Of a DNA stretch of 64,000 nucleotides, positions 1 to 8,809 are shown in pieces. Within the stretch, counting starts at the first letter, position 1; each line of letters begins with the position of its first letter. The position numbers and the translations under genes are program-made. This DNA comes from Hungatella effluvii (GTDB taxonomy: Bacteria; Bacillota; Clostridia; Lachnospirales; Lachnospiraceae). The notes beneath the pieces are model-generated. The model did no database searches. It had not been told where the DNA came from and worked only from the letters and a program-made list of their open reading frames with translations. The stretch covers positions 62,001 to 126,000 of the forward strand of contig NZ_QJKD01000001.1 in assembly GCF_003201875.1 (NCBI RefSeq). Direction: 5' to 3'.

Positions 1-1842
1 CGGGGCCTTCAGAAGAACGGTCGTACACACATTGCGGTAATCGCTGATCCTGCCAGCGCCGCCGAAGGACATATAGGCGGAGCTCCCCATATACTGGGCG
101 ATCGTGTCCGTCACTGTGACGCGGCTGAGCCGCTCCTTGGGATAGGGAACCTTCACCTCTATGGTGCTCCCCTTCTTCACGCCCATGACGTTCGCCATGT
201 GCTCCGATATCACGATGCCCTCTTCCTCCGGATACGCGCGGCTTCCGTCCTCCTTATACAGTCTTGTGAGGGAAGCCTCCGGCGAAATGGCCTGGATGGT
301 GCAGTCCGTCTTTCCTCCCGGCCCTGACAGGGTGACCGCGAATTCCAGCATCCCCTCCGCGTTTTCCACCTGCGGATGCTTTACCGCCTCCAGGGCATCC
401 TCTAAAAGAACCGGCTGCTCAAACTGAACCATGATGTCCTGTCTCTGCGTCTTCTCCCAGTAATCGAAGATAAAGACATCAAACAGGGAGTTCATGGACA
501 CCAGGGTAGCCGTAATCATATAGGCAAAGGCGATACCGGCCACCGACATGGCTGTCCGCCGTCTGTTTCTGGAAAGGCTTCGAAGCGCCATGACGCCCGG
601 AACCGTAAATAGGTTTAAAAAACCCGGAATGCGCTCCAGAAATGACTGTCTGGCCGACTTGGGAGACGGAGGACGCAGCGCCTGGGCGGGCTTCATCTTC
701 CCGATCACACCGGCGATTATCCAGGAGGTGCCGGAGCAGAAGATCCCCGCCAGCAGGATGCCTTCCAGCAGATAGGATACCGAAAGCGGAGCCGTCACGT
801 CCGGCAGGTTAAAGTATACCCGGTAAAAGCCCGCCATGGGATCCGCCAGGGCATACCCCAGAAGCCCGCCGAACAGCCCGCCGAGCAAACCGGTCACTGC
901 TCCGAAGCCCATGTAATGGAGCCTTATTTTCCTCAATGGGATTCCAATCGCCATCAGGGTTCCGATCTGGGTCCGCTGCTGCTCCACCATACGGCTCTGC
1001 GTGATATAGAGAATCACTCCCGCCACGGTCAGGAAGAGAACTGGCACCACGCCGGACATTTTCTCCAGCTGCTTGATCTCCTCGTCAACCATGGAGACGG
1101 CCAGCTGGTCCTCCCGGGCATAATGGGATATGAGACCGTAGGGCTTCAGTGCCTGTTCGATCCGGTCCTTCACGGCCTCCCAGTCGCTGCCGGGCTCCAG
1201 CTTAAACAAAAAGCTGTTACTATGGCCTTCCTGGCCGAACATCTGGGCCATGGTCCGATATGAGGTAAACGCCGCGTCGTACACGGCAGGACTGGGATAC
1301 AGTTCATTCATATTGCGGATCATGTAGATATTTTCCGGCGTCAGGCCAATTCCTGTGATCTCCATAGGAATCCTCTTTCCTTCCACGACAATCTCCATCG
1401 TGTCCCCCGGATTTAAATTTCTGGCCTTTGCAATGCCGTCGCCGATGACAATCTCCTTTTTCCCCTCTTCCGGCAGAGTACCTCTGGATAAAACCGGACG
1501 GTTCATCTCCCCCTCCGACCAGGATACGAGATGGAGTTCCACGTCCTCTTCGTATCCGTATACCCTCGTGTCCTTCACAAGCCGGGCCTGCACCGAATCG
1601 ATGCCGGGTATCATTTTTAAAATGCCTGCCTCGGAGACTGGTGAATCGGTCACCTGGGCAAAGCCGTCGCAGAATTCGGACTGGGAAAAGAACATATCCC
1701 GGGATTCGGCCAGATTGTCGTAGCACAGCTCCAGCACGGTAAAACCGCAGAAACCGATGGCAACGATCAGGATACACAGTATGTAGGCCGTCATGGATCT
1801 CTTCATGTCGCGAATCATTTTTCTCAATAAAAGTTTCGTCAT
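1..1842 (-). CDS. FtsX-like ABC transporter permease, 3' end missing
   Basis: An uninterrupted minus-strand frame of 614 codons runs from an ATG at 1842 off the left edge of the window. GGAAAGGGACGG precedes the ATG. The N-terminus is short and basic, followed by a membrane segment at about residues 17-35 and a long extracytoplasmic stretch. A block of three hydrophobic segments lies at about residues 250-370, and a second membrane segment plus extracytoplasmic domain starts near residue 450. This duplicated FtsX/MacB_PCD layout is that of permeases that move lipids, peptides or drugs from the outer face of the membrane. It starts 18 bp after the ATPase stop, so the two form one transporter. 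The substrate cannot be read from the sequence. Confidence 0.9.
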   Translation of the reverse strand, partial: MTKLLLRKMIRDMKRSMTAYILCILIVAIGFCGFTVLELCYDNLAESRDMFFSQSEFCDGFAQVTDSPVSEAGILKMIPGIDSVQARLVKDTRVYGYEEDVELHLVSWSEGEMNRPVLSRGTLPEEGKKEIVIGDGIAKARNLNPGDTMEIVVEGKRIPMEITGIGLTPENIYMIRNMNELYPSPAVYDAAFTSYRTMAQMFGQEGHSNSFLFKLEPGSDWEAVKDRIEQALKPYGLISHYAREDQLAVSMVDEEIKQLEKMSGVVPVLFLTVAGVILYITQSRMVEQQRTQIGTLMAIGIPLRKIRLHYMGFGAVTGLLGGLFGGLLGYALADPMAGFYRVYFNLPDVTAPLSVSYLLEGILLAGIFCSGTSWIIAGVIGKMKPAQALRPPSPKSARQSFLERIPGFLNLFTVPGVMALRSLSRNRRRTAMSVAGIAFAYMITATLVSMNSLFDVFIFDYWEKTQRQDIMVQFEQPVLLEDALEAVKHPQVENAEGMLEFAVTLSGPGGKTDCTIQAISPEASLTRLYKEDGSRAYPEEEGIVISEHMANVMGVKKGSTIEVKVPYPKERLSRVTVTDTIAQYMGSSAYMSFGGAGRISDYRNVCTTVLLKAP

Positions 1843-1860
1843 ATCCGTCCCTTTCCGCCG

Positions 1861-2574
1861 CTACCAGTCCAGTTCTTCCGCCTGGCATGGATGCTCATTG
1901 ACCGTGATACGCTGCAGCCTTCCGTCCTTCATGTGGAAGACGCGGTCCGCCACACGGACCATCTCCGCGTTGTGGGTGATGGTCATGACGGGACAGTTTA
2001 AGCTTCTGCCCACCTCCAGGAGAAGCTTTACGATGGCCACGCTGTTTTTGCTGTCCAGCGCCCCCGTCGGCTCGTCGCACAAAAGGAGGTCCGGCTTTTT
2101 TACAATGGCCCTGGCGATGGAGACCCGCTGCTGTTCTCCGCCTGACAGCTGGGCCGGAAAGTGTCTCTCTCTTCCGCCCAGCCCCACCATGGCCAGCACC
2201 TCCTTCGGGTCCATGTGCTCCTTCACAATACTGGCCGCCAGCTCCACATTCTCTACGGCATTTAAGGAGGGGATGAGATTGAAAAACTGAAATACGAAGC
2301 CTACGACATCCTTCCGGTAGTCGGAGAGCTGGTCCGCCGTATATCCCGTCAGTTCCCTGTCCTTGTACCAGATCTCACCGCCTGTGGGCTTATCCATCCC
2401 GCCTACTATATTTAGAAGAGTACTCTTTCCGGAGCCGGAGGGCCCCAGTACCACGATAAATTCTCCCTGTTCCACCTCGAAGGTGACATCCTTTAAGGCG
2501 TCCACCGCCACGCCCTCCCCTTCATACCGGACGGAGAGATGATCCGCTCTGATTACCGGTTTTCCTGCTGCCAT
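1861..2574 (-). CDS. ABC transporter ATP-binding protein, LolD/MacB type
   Basis: This 237-residue ATPase has Walker A (GPSGSGKS, about residue 44), the signature LSGGEQQR and Walker B (LLLCDEP). The spacing and length are those of the LolD/MacB/SalX family that powers FtsX-like permeases. It starts 1 bp after the stop of the TetR gene, and the permease starts 18 bp after its own stop. Regulator, ATPase and permease are therefore one transcription unit. The export role is inferred from the family; the substrate is unknown. Confidence 0.95.
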   Translation of the reverse strand: MAAGKPVIRADHLSVRYEGEGVAVDALKDVTFEVEQGEFIVVLGPSGSGKSTLLNIVGGMDKPTGGEIWYKDRELTGYTADQLSDYRKDVVGFVFQFFNLIPSLNAVENVELAASIVKEHMDPKEVLAMVGLGGRERHFPAQLSGGEQQRVSIARAIVKKPDLLLCDEPTGALDSKNSVAIVKLLLEVGRSLNCPVMTITHNAEMVRVADRVFHMKDGRLQRITVNEHPCQAEELDW

Positions 2575-2575
2575 T

Positions 2576-3271
2576 CTATGCCTCCGTTTTCTGATATTCT
2601 TCTTTATAAGCGATCTGCTTCAGCCATTTTTCCCAGACATAGAACTTTTCCATGATTTCCTTCATGGAAATGGACGCGTTGGATTTTCGCTTGTCATGGA
2701 GGTACCCCTCCGTCATCCAGACCAGCATCTCGTAAATTTCCATCGGTGGGACATCCGGCTTAAACTTGCTGTAGTCTACATTTCTGAAATACTTCCTGAA
2801 GGCAGACGAAACAGACTCCATCGTCGCCCGGTTTAAGTCCTCCTTTACGATTCCGTCTTCAGAGTAATATCCCCGCACCATGAAATCAGCCAGATAAGGC
2901 GTCTTCTCCAGCACTTTGATCTTGGCCTCCGCCGCCATCTCCAGGAGCTCGAAAAAATCGGTAACTGTCTCCCATCTGGCCACCTTACCGCCGGGCGCGT
3001 TTCCGCTGCTGGCGGGTTCATCTCCACTGCCGCCGTTCTCATCTCCCATGACCTGGTTAATGATGAGACTGGCGCAGTAATCGAACAGATACAGGTACAG
3101 CGACTTTTTATTGTGAAAATAATAGAATAACAGCCCCTTGGATATCCCCGCTTTTCTCGCGATCTCGTCCGTCACCGCATGTCTGTAATCATTTTTTGAA
3201 AATACCTCCAGCCCGGCGTTGATGATCCGCAACTGTTTTTCCTGAGGAAGCTCATAAAACTGTTCATTCAT
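2576..3271 (-). CDS. TetR/AcrR family transcriptional regulator
   Basis: This 231-residue protein begins with a TetR helix-turn-helix at about residues 10-55, where the recognition-helix region reads AGISKGLLFYYFHNKK. The rest is a variable helical ligand-binding domain. It is the first gene of the ABC exporter unit and sits directly behind a promoter that carries inverted repeats. Autorepression, with induction by the transported compound or a related ligand, is the simplest model. The ligand cannot be predicted. Confidence 0.93.
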   Translation of the reverse strand: MNEQFYELPQEKQLRIINAGLEVFSKNDYRHAVTDEIARKAGISKGLLFYYFHNKKSLYLYLFDYCASLIINQVMGDENGGSGDEPASSGNAPGGKVARWETVTDFFELLEMAAEAKIKVLEKTPYLADFMVRGYYSEDGIVKEDLNRATMESVSSAFRKYFRNVDYSKFKPDVPPMEIYEMLVWMTEGYLHDKRKSNASISMKEIMEKFYVWEKWLKQIAYKEEYQKTEA

Positions 3272-3275
3272 CTTC

Positions 3276-3347
3276 CTGACCCCCTTAACCTGTTTGGTTT
3301 AACCGATCTGGTCAGTTTTATTGTACCGCATTGACTGTATTTTACAA
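3276..3347 (-). promoter_or_regulatory. Promoter and candidate TetR operator
   Basis: On the minus strand TTGTAA (3342-3347) and TACAAT (3320-3325) are 16 bp apart. Between the -10 box and the TetR start lie two nested inverted repeats: CTGACC (3276-3281) with GGTCAG (3310-3315), and AACC-N5-GGTT (3287-3299). A TetR protein bound there would block transcription. The rest of 3272-3601 holds no gene; the promoter of the DUF1846 gene presumably lies there too. Confidence 0.6.
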
Positions 3348-3601
3348 CCCCCTGCAAGACCTTTAAATAATCATTTTTTCTCAGAAACGGAAAAATTTCC
3401 CTGAGCTTTCCATAACAGGCGGAAAAAGAGGAAGGGGAGAACGAAATAACCGTGGTAATTTCATTCGTTTTATGATACAATCGGTAAGTATTATGAGCAG
3501 GAACCCGTCGTTTTTAACGATATGGGGGCTTTTTGCGTGCTTTTTTGCGGGTAAACAGCCTCTGAGGACATAGATTCTAAAGAATAAAAAGGGGTACGAA
3601 C

Positions 3602-5080
3602 ATGAAAATCGGATTTGATAACAACAAGTACTTGCAGCTGCAGTCTGAGCACATCAGGGAGCGGATTAACCAGTTCGGCGATAAGCTGTATCTGGAATTC
3701 GGCGGAAAATTATTTGATGATTATCACGCCTCCAGAGTCCTTCCGGGATTCGCACCTGACAGCAAGTTAAGCATGCTGATGCAGCTCGCCGACCAGGCCG
3801 AGATCATCATCGCCATCAATGCCGCAGACATCGAGAAGAACAAGATACGCCACGATCTCGGCATCACCTACGATGTGGATGTGCTCCGCCTGATTCAGTC
3901 CTTCACGGACCGGGGGCTCTATGTCGGCAGTGTCGTCATCACCCAGTACTCCGGACAGAAGGCAGCCGATCTCTTCAAGAGCAAGCTGGAAAAAATCGGC
4001 ATCCGCGTCTACCGCCACTACATCATCGACGGATATCCCAGCAATGTATCTCTGATTGTGAGCGACGAGGGATACGGCAGAAATGATTATATCGAAACAG
4101 CGAAGCCGCTCGTCATCATCACGGCGCCGGGACCGGGAAGCGGAAAGATGGCCACCTGCCTTTCCCAGCTCTACCATGAGAACAAGCGCGGCATCAAGGC
4201 CGGATACGCCAAGTTCGAGACCTTCCCGATCTGGAATATCCCGTTAAAGCATCCGGTAAACTTAGCCTATGAAGCGGCTACCGCCGATTTAAATGACGTC
4301 AACATGATCGACCCCTTCCATCTCGACGCCTACGGTGTTACCACGGTAAACTACAACCGCGACGTGGAGATTTTCCCTGTGTTAAGCGCCATCTTCGAGG
4401 GAATCTACGGCGAATGCCCCTACAAGTCTCCTACCGACATGGGTGTCAATATGGTTGGATGCTGTATTATGGATGACGAGGTATGTGCCGAGGCTTCCCG
4501 TCAGGAAATTATTCGGCGCTACTACCAGGCGCTGGCCCGCCTGGCCAAGGATATGGGCAGCAAGGATGAGGTCTATAAGATCGAGCTTCTGATGAAGCAG
4601 GCCAAGATCACCACCGACTTAAGACGTGTTGTCGGAGCGGCCAACGAGCGGGCGGAAAAGACCGGCTCCCCGGCGGCCGCCATGGAGCTGGATGACGGAA
4701 CCATCATCACCGGCAAGACAACCAATCTTCTCGGCGCCTCCGCGGCCCTCCTGTTAAATGTGGTCAAGGTACTGGGAAACATTTCTCATGACATTCATCT
4801 GATCGCACCTTCTGCCATCGAACCGATCCAGAAGTTAAAGGTCAATTACCTGGGCAGCAAGAACCCTCGTCTCCACACCGACGAGGTGCTGATCGCCCTG
4901 TCCGCCAGCGCGGCCACCGATCACAACGCACAGGTCGCCTTAGAGCAGCTTCCAAAGCTAAAGGGCCGCGAAGTTCACACTTCCGTCCTGCTCTCCGACG
5001 TGGATACGAAGATTTTCAAGAAGCTGGGTGTCAATCTGACATGCGAACCGATCTATGAGGAGAAAAAGATTTACCATTAA
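3602..5080 (+). CDS. DUF1846 (UPF0371) family protein
   Basis: This 492-residue cytoplasmic protein matches the DUF1846 family along its full length: it begins MKIGFDNNKYL and has the conserved APGPGSGK segment at about residue 178, which resembles a phosphate-binding loop. Members are common in Firmicutes and their biochemical role is not established. AAAAGGGG precedes the ATG at a good distance. It is monocistronic, with a strong terminator 20 bp after the stop. Confidence 0.92.
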   Translation: MKIGFDNNKYLQLQSEHIRERINQFGDKLYLEFGGKLFDDYHASRVLPGFAPDSKLSMLMQLADQAEIIIAINAADIEKNKIRHDLGITYDVDVLRLIQSFTDRGLYVGSVVITQYSGQKAADLFKSKLEKIGIRVYRHYIIDGYPSNVSLIVSDEGYGRNDYIETAKPLVIITAPGPGSGKMATCLSQLYHENKRGIKAGYAKFETFPIWNIPLKHPVNLAYEAATADLNDVNMIDPFHLDAYGVTTVNYNRDVEIFPVLSAIFEGIYGECPYKSPTDMGVNMVGCCIMDDEVCAEASRQEIIRRYYQALARLAKDMGSKDEVYKIELLMKQAKITTDLRRVVGAANERAEKTGSPAAAMELDDGTIITGKTTNLLGASAALLLNVVKVLGNISHDIHLIAPSAIEPIQKLKVNYLGSKNPRLHTDEVLIALSASAATDHNAQVALEQLPKLKGREVHTSVLLSDVDTKIFKKLGVNLTCEPIYEEKKIYH

Positions 5081-5100
5081 TTCAGGAAAATAGAAAAGGA

Positions 5101-5144
5101 ACGGGCGTCGCGGCCGGGTATCATCGGCTGCGGCGCCCGTTTTC
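5101..5144 (+). terminator. Rho-independent terminator of the DUF1846 gene
   Basis: Sixteen base pairs form between 5101-5116 and 5125-5140, including two G-U pairs, around an 8-nt loop. A TTTT run follows. Confidence 0.9.
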
Positions 5145-5175
5145 CTGTCCGGAAATGCCCGGCGGCTAATGGCTT

Positions 5176-6543
5176 TTATTCATTTTCCTGCAATGCGGAT
5201 TCCCATTTAACACGGAGAAGCAGGACGATGGAGATCGCCGCCGCCATGTAGTTGGAGAATAAATTCCCCCAGAATACGGAATAATAGGCGAGGAAGCTTT
5301 CCGTTGCCAGTATAAACAGGTAACGGAGCAGCCATATTCGCAGCAGCCCCACCACCATCGGAACCTTTGTCTTTCCGAGGCCGATAAACGCCCCCTGAAC
5401 TACCATGCAGATTCCGAAACCGACGACGGAATACGTGTAAATATGTAACGCGTGATTTGCAATCTCCAGCACATCCTGCTGGCGCGTAAACAGGGTCGTC
5501 AAATGGGACGAGGCCGGTACTATAATGGAAATAATAAGGAAAGCCGTGATCATGCTGGCCACGCATCCGGTCAGAGTACACTTCTTCGCCCGTGCGCCCT
5601 GTCCCGCGCCCACGTTCATACTCACCATGGTTGTGATGGCAGCGCCGAAGGAGCTGGGCAGGTTAAAGCATACTGACGTGATGTTATTGGCAATTCCCTG
5701 ACCGTTTAAGACAACAGGACCGTATTTCTGGGTCTCATTGTTGATGAGGAAGAAGCCGAAATTCAGCATCAGGCTTGTCACCATAGCCGGGATGCCGACG
5801 CGGATCAGCTGATGGATCAGGACTCCGTCAAACCGAAAGCCCTTCAGGGTCAGCTGGTTCTCTCCCTTCTGGATAAACAGCTCATAGAACATCCAGATAC
5901 AGATGAGCATATTGGCGCAGAGCGAAGCCATGACACAGCCCACAATCCCCAGGCGGAGCCAGACGATAAAGACTACATTAAAAATTATTTTTAATACCAG
6001 CATCAAAACCATCCGGATAAATGTCGCTTCCGGCCGCCCGGTGGCATTCATAATAGCATTATAAATGCTTTCCAGGAAGGAAAACGGAAGAACCATGGCA
6101 TATAAGGCGATATAAAGCCAGACATTATGAGAGATTTCCTGATCCACATGGCCCGATATTGGAAACGCGATGAGCACCAGAAGCGGCGCGATGCACAGGC
6201 CGAGGCAGAATGCGAAAACCACGGTCTGAGTGCTGATATGCTTCACCCGCTTAAAATTCCCCTGGCCGAAGGTCTGCCCGATGATGGCCATGGCGGCCAC
6301 GCTTAAGCCCTGGGCCAGCGCGGTCATCATGTTTATGATCGGCTCGCTGTAGGTAACGGCGCTGGCCACCAGCGTACCCGCTACATTATTGATGAAAAGA
6401 CCGTCGGACAGCGGCATCAGGGACTGCACCACGCTCATCATCAGGGTCGGAAACGACAGCATCATCAGAGTTCTTACGATACTGCCGTTCAGGATCAGTT
6501 CACGGCGTTCGGCCGCGCCCGTTTTCAATATTCCAGTTTTCAT
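5176..6543 (-). CDS. MATE family efflux transporter
   Basis: This 455-residue integral membrane protein has twelve predicted hydrophobic segments in two homologous halves, as in MATE/NorM/DinF cation-coupled multidrug exporters. It begins MKTGILKTGAAERRELILNG and reaches the first membrane helix by about residue 25. I chose the ATG at 6543, which has an AAAGAGA-like ribosome site; a TTG 30 bp upstream is in frame but less likely. It is convergent with the DUF1846 gene. The substrate is unknown. Confidence 0.93.
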   Translation of the reverse strand: MKTGILKTGAAERRELILNGSIVRTLMMLSFPTLMMSVVQSLMPLSDGLFINNVAGTLVASAVTYSEPIINMMTALAQGLSVAAMAIIGQTFGQGNFKRVKHISTQTVVFAFCLGLCIAPLLVLIAFPISGHVDQEISHNVWLYIALYAMVLPFSFLESIYNAIMNATGRPEATFIRMVLMLVLKIIFNVVFIVWLRLGIVGCVMASLCANMLICIWMFYELFIQKGENQLTLKGFRFDGVLIHQLIRVGIPAMVTSLMLNFGFFLINNETQKYGPVVLNGQGIANNITSVCFNLPSSFGAAITTMVSMNVGAGQGARAKKCTLTGCVASMITAFLIISIIVPASSHLTTLFTRQQDVLEIANHALHIYTYSVVGFGICMVVQGAFIGLGKTKVPMVVGLLRIWLLRYLFILATESFLAYYSVFWGNLFSNYMAAAISIVLLLRVKWESALQENE

Positions 6544-6593
6544 GTTCCACACATCTCTTTCTTTTCTGTACAATTAAAATGTCACAAATTCTA

Positions 6594-6602
6594 ACTATAG
6601 CA
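6594..6602 (-). promoter_or_regulatory. Extended -10 promoter of the MATE gene
   Basis: The minus strand carries TGCTATAGT, a match to the extended -10 element TGnTATAnT, 51 bp upstream of the chosen start. No convincing -35 box is present, which is usual for extended -10 promoters. Confidence 0.5.
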
Positions 6603-6660
6603 CAATTTATCTGTTCCTGCATCCTGCTTTTTCCATTTTTAGCAGTTTGTTAATATCCCC

Positions 6661-6811
6661 GTAACAGTTCAGACGGCGGGAAAATTGGCGCAGGAAGCAG
6701 CGTCAAGCTTGCTTGTAAGCGGCTTTATGCACCAATTTTCACATCGGATGAATATCCGATGCTTCTTGACCGGCTTTTTCGGTCAAGAAGATGAGCCGTC
6801 TGAACTGTTAC
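6661..6811 (+). repeat. Cloverleaf repeat, family B, copy 1
   Basis: This 151-bp intergenic element folds into four arms. P1 pairs 6661-6677 with 6795-6811 (17 bp, perfect). P2 is closed by AAAATTGG (6681-6688) and CCAATTTT (6732-6739) and has further internal pairing. P3 pairs 6742-6749 with 6754-6761. P4 pairs 6762-6772 with 6780-6790. A second copy lies in reverse orientation at 42325-42467. Both copies read in the same direction as the gene downstream of them. It may be a MITE-like element or a structured RNA; there is no coding potential. Confidence 0.85.
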
Positions 6812-6840
6812 ATATTCCCTCTTCCCTTTCGCCGCCTCGT

Positions 6841-6920
6841 CTTAACGCTTTTTTATCCTTTGTAAAATCGGCGTTAAGCTTTTCATTTTCTATAGATTTT
6901 TCACGTCAGTCCGTTATAAT
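6841..6920 (+). promoter_or_regulatory. Promoter region of the phosphate transporter operon
   Basis: TATAAT lies at 6915-6920, 43 bp before the pit start, with only a weak -35 match. Upstream, CTTAACGC (6841-6848) and GCGTTAAG (6871-6878) form a perfect 8-bp inverted repeat that could be a regulator site. Control by phosphate is plausible but not shown by the sequence. Confidence 0.45.
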
Positions 6921-6963
6921 CGAAGTAAAGAAACATTAAAATCCACGTAAAGTGAGGTAAGAC

Positions 6964-8025
6964 ATGAATGGTATGACAATCCCCATATCTGATTTTTTAA
7001 CAGGACTCTCGTCCAGCCCGGCGTTTGCCGTTACCACGGTTCTGACGCTGGGCGTTATTCTGGTCAACGGCTGGACCGACGCCCCTAACGCCATCGCTAC
7101 CTGCGTCTCTACCCGGGCCATCACCGCGAAGTATGCGATTCTGATGGCGGCCGTTTTTAATTTTCTGGGAGTTTTTCTCATGACCATGCTCAATCAGAGT
7201 GTGGCCTCCACCATTTACAATATGGTCGATTTCGGAGGCGACAACCACCAGGCGCTGATTGCGCTCTGCGCCGGGCTGACCGCCATCGTCGCATGGGCCG
7301 TGGCCGCATGGTGGTTCGGAATTCCGACCAGCGAAAGCCACGCCCTGATCGCCGGCCTGTCGGGAGCCGCGATCGCCCTGCATAACGGCGTCGACGGAAT
7401 CAATGCGTCCGAGTGGGTCAAGGTTCTCTATGGCCTCCTGCTCTCCACTGTTCTCGGCTTCGTCTCCGGCTGGATCTCTGTCCGGCTGGTGGAACTGCTC
7501 TTCCGGGACCGCGACCGCAGAAAGACAAACCGCTTCTTCGGAGGCGCCCAGATTGCCGGCGGAGCCGCCATGGCCTTCATGCACGGCGCTCAGGACGGCC
7601 AGAAATTCATGGGTGTCTTCATGCTTGGAATCTTCCTGGCCCAGGGAAATGTGGGCGAAGGCCATTTCTCCATTCCGGTCTGGCTGATGGTACTGTGCAG
7701 TATCGTCATGGCGCTTGGCACCTCCGTCGGAGGTTACCGCATCATCAAGGCGGTGGGCATGGACATGGTGAAGCTGGAGAAATACCAGGGTTTTGCCGCC
7801 GACTTAGCCGGGGCCTTCTGCCTCTTCCTATCCTCCATCGCAGGGATTCCGGTCTCCACCACGCACACGAAGACCACCGCCATCATGGGCGTGGGGGCCG
7901 CAAAGCGGATTTCCTGTGTGGACTGGGGCGTCGTGAAGGAGATGGTCCTTACCTGGGTCTTAACATTTCCCGGCTGCGGTGTCATCGGCTTTTTCATGGC
8001 GAAACTGTTTCTCTGGATCTTTTAG
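6964..8025 (+). CDS. pit: Inorganic phosphate transporter, PiT family
   Basis: This 353-residue membrane protein has the duplicated PHO-4/PiT signature: GWTDAPNAIAT at about residue 37 in the first half and GIPVSTTHTKTTAIMG at about residue 295 in the second. PiT proteins import phosphate as a metal-phosphate complex with protons or sodium. GAGGT precedes the ATG. The DUF47 gene follows 71 bp later, the usual Pit accessory pairing. Confidence 0.95.
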   Translation: MNGMTIPISDFLTGLSSSPAFAVTTVLTLGVILVNGWTDAPNAIATCVSTRAITAKYAILMAAVFNFLGVFLMTMLNQSVASTIYNMVDFGGDNHQALIALCAGLTAIVAWAVAAWWFGIPTSESHALIAGLSGAAIALHNGVDGINASEWVKVLYGLLLSTVLGFVSGWISVRLVELLFRDRDRRKTNRFFGGAQIAGGAAMAFMHGAQDGQKFMGVFMLGIFLAQGNVGEGHFSIPVWLMVLCSIVMALGTSVGGYRIIKAVGMDMVKLEKYQGFAADLAGAFCLFLSSIAGIPVSTTHTKTTAIMGVGAAKRISCVDWGVVKEMVLTWVLTFPGCGVIGFFMAKLFLWIF

Positions 8026-8096
8026 GAAAAATGGAAGATATCGGGAGATAAATAACGATCAAACTATAAACAGCAAATAGAAAAGGAGTCAGAATC

Positions 8097-8720
8097 ATGA
8101 CAGGAAAACGAGATCATTTATATTTTGAACTGCTTCAGGAAGGCGTCCGGTATGCGGTTGAAGCGGCGGCGCAGCTGCAGAACGATTTAGAGCACTTTGA
8201 TGCCTCCGTGTTAAATCAGCAGATTGATACCATGCACGAGCTGGAGCACCAGGCCGATTTGACTAAACATCAGGCGATGGAAAAGCTGATCCGGGAATTC
8301 ATCACTCCCCTGGAGCGCGAAGACATTCTGGGTCTCACCAGCGCGATCGACGATGTGACAGACAGCATCGAGGATGTGCTGCTGCGCCTCTACATGTTTA
8401 ACATTCATGAGTTAAGGCCGGATGCCCTGGAATTTTCCCGTATCGTGGCACAGTGCTGCGCTGCGCTTCAGGATTTGATGGATGAGTTTCCTCATTTCCG
8501 TAAATCGAAAACCATAAGGGAAAAGATCATTGAGATTAACCATCTGGAAGAAATTGGAGACCGCCTCTACACGGAAGCCATGCACCGCCTTCACACAGAG
8601 CGTCCGGATGCCGTGGAAATCCTGTCCTGGACCACAATTTATGACCGGTTCGAAAAATGCTGCGACATGTGTGAACACGTAGCCGACTCGGTGGAACTGG
8701 TAATATTGAAAAACAGCTGA
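8097..8720 (+). CDS. DUF47 family (PhoU-like) Pit accessory protein
   Basis: This 207-residue all-helical cytoplasmic protein belongs to the DUF47/YkaA family, which is related to PhoU and is normally encoded next to pit. The acidic helices contain the metal-binding type motifs seen in this family (EHQADLTKHQ at about residue 49). It probably modulates the phosphate transporter encoded just upstream. AAAAGGAG precedes the start. Confidence 0.93.
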   Translation: MTGKRDHLYFELLQEGVRYAVEAAAQLQNDLEHFDASVLNQQIDTMHELEHQADLTKHQAMEKLIREFITPLEREDILGLTSAIDDVTDSIEDVLLRLYMFNIHELRPDALEFSRIVAQCCAALQDLMDEFPHFRKSKTIREKIIEINHLEEIGDRLYTEAMHRLHTERPDAVEILSWTTIYDRFEKCCDMCEHVADSVELVILKNS

Positions 8721-8771
8721 TGGTACAGGGCGCCGGAGAATGACTCTTCAGCGTCCCTGTGTCCTTCCTGC

Positions 8772-8809
8772 AAAAATCCGAAAGGGAGCGGTATTTCACA
8801 TTCCCTTTC
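8772..8809 (-). terminator. Terminator overlapping the glycosyltransferase stop
   Basis: On the minus strand GAAAGGGA (8802-8809) pairs with TCCCTTTC (8780-8787), and a TTTTT run follows two bases later (8772-8776). The stop codon of the upstream gene lies inside the loop side of the hairpin. Confidence 0.6.

Noticed and set aside
1304..1888. Minus-strand frame of 194 codons at the left end
   Set aside because: It is an out-of-frame shadow of the FtsX-like permease, whose frame stays open to the window edge.
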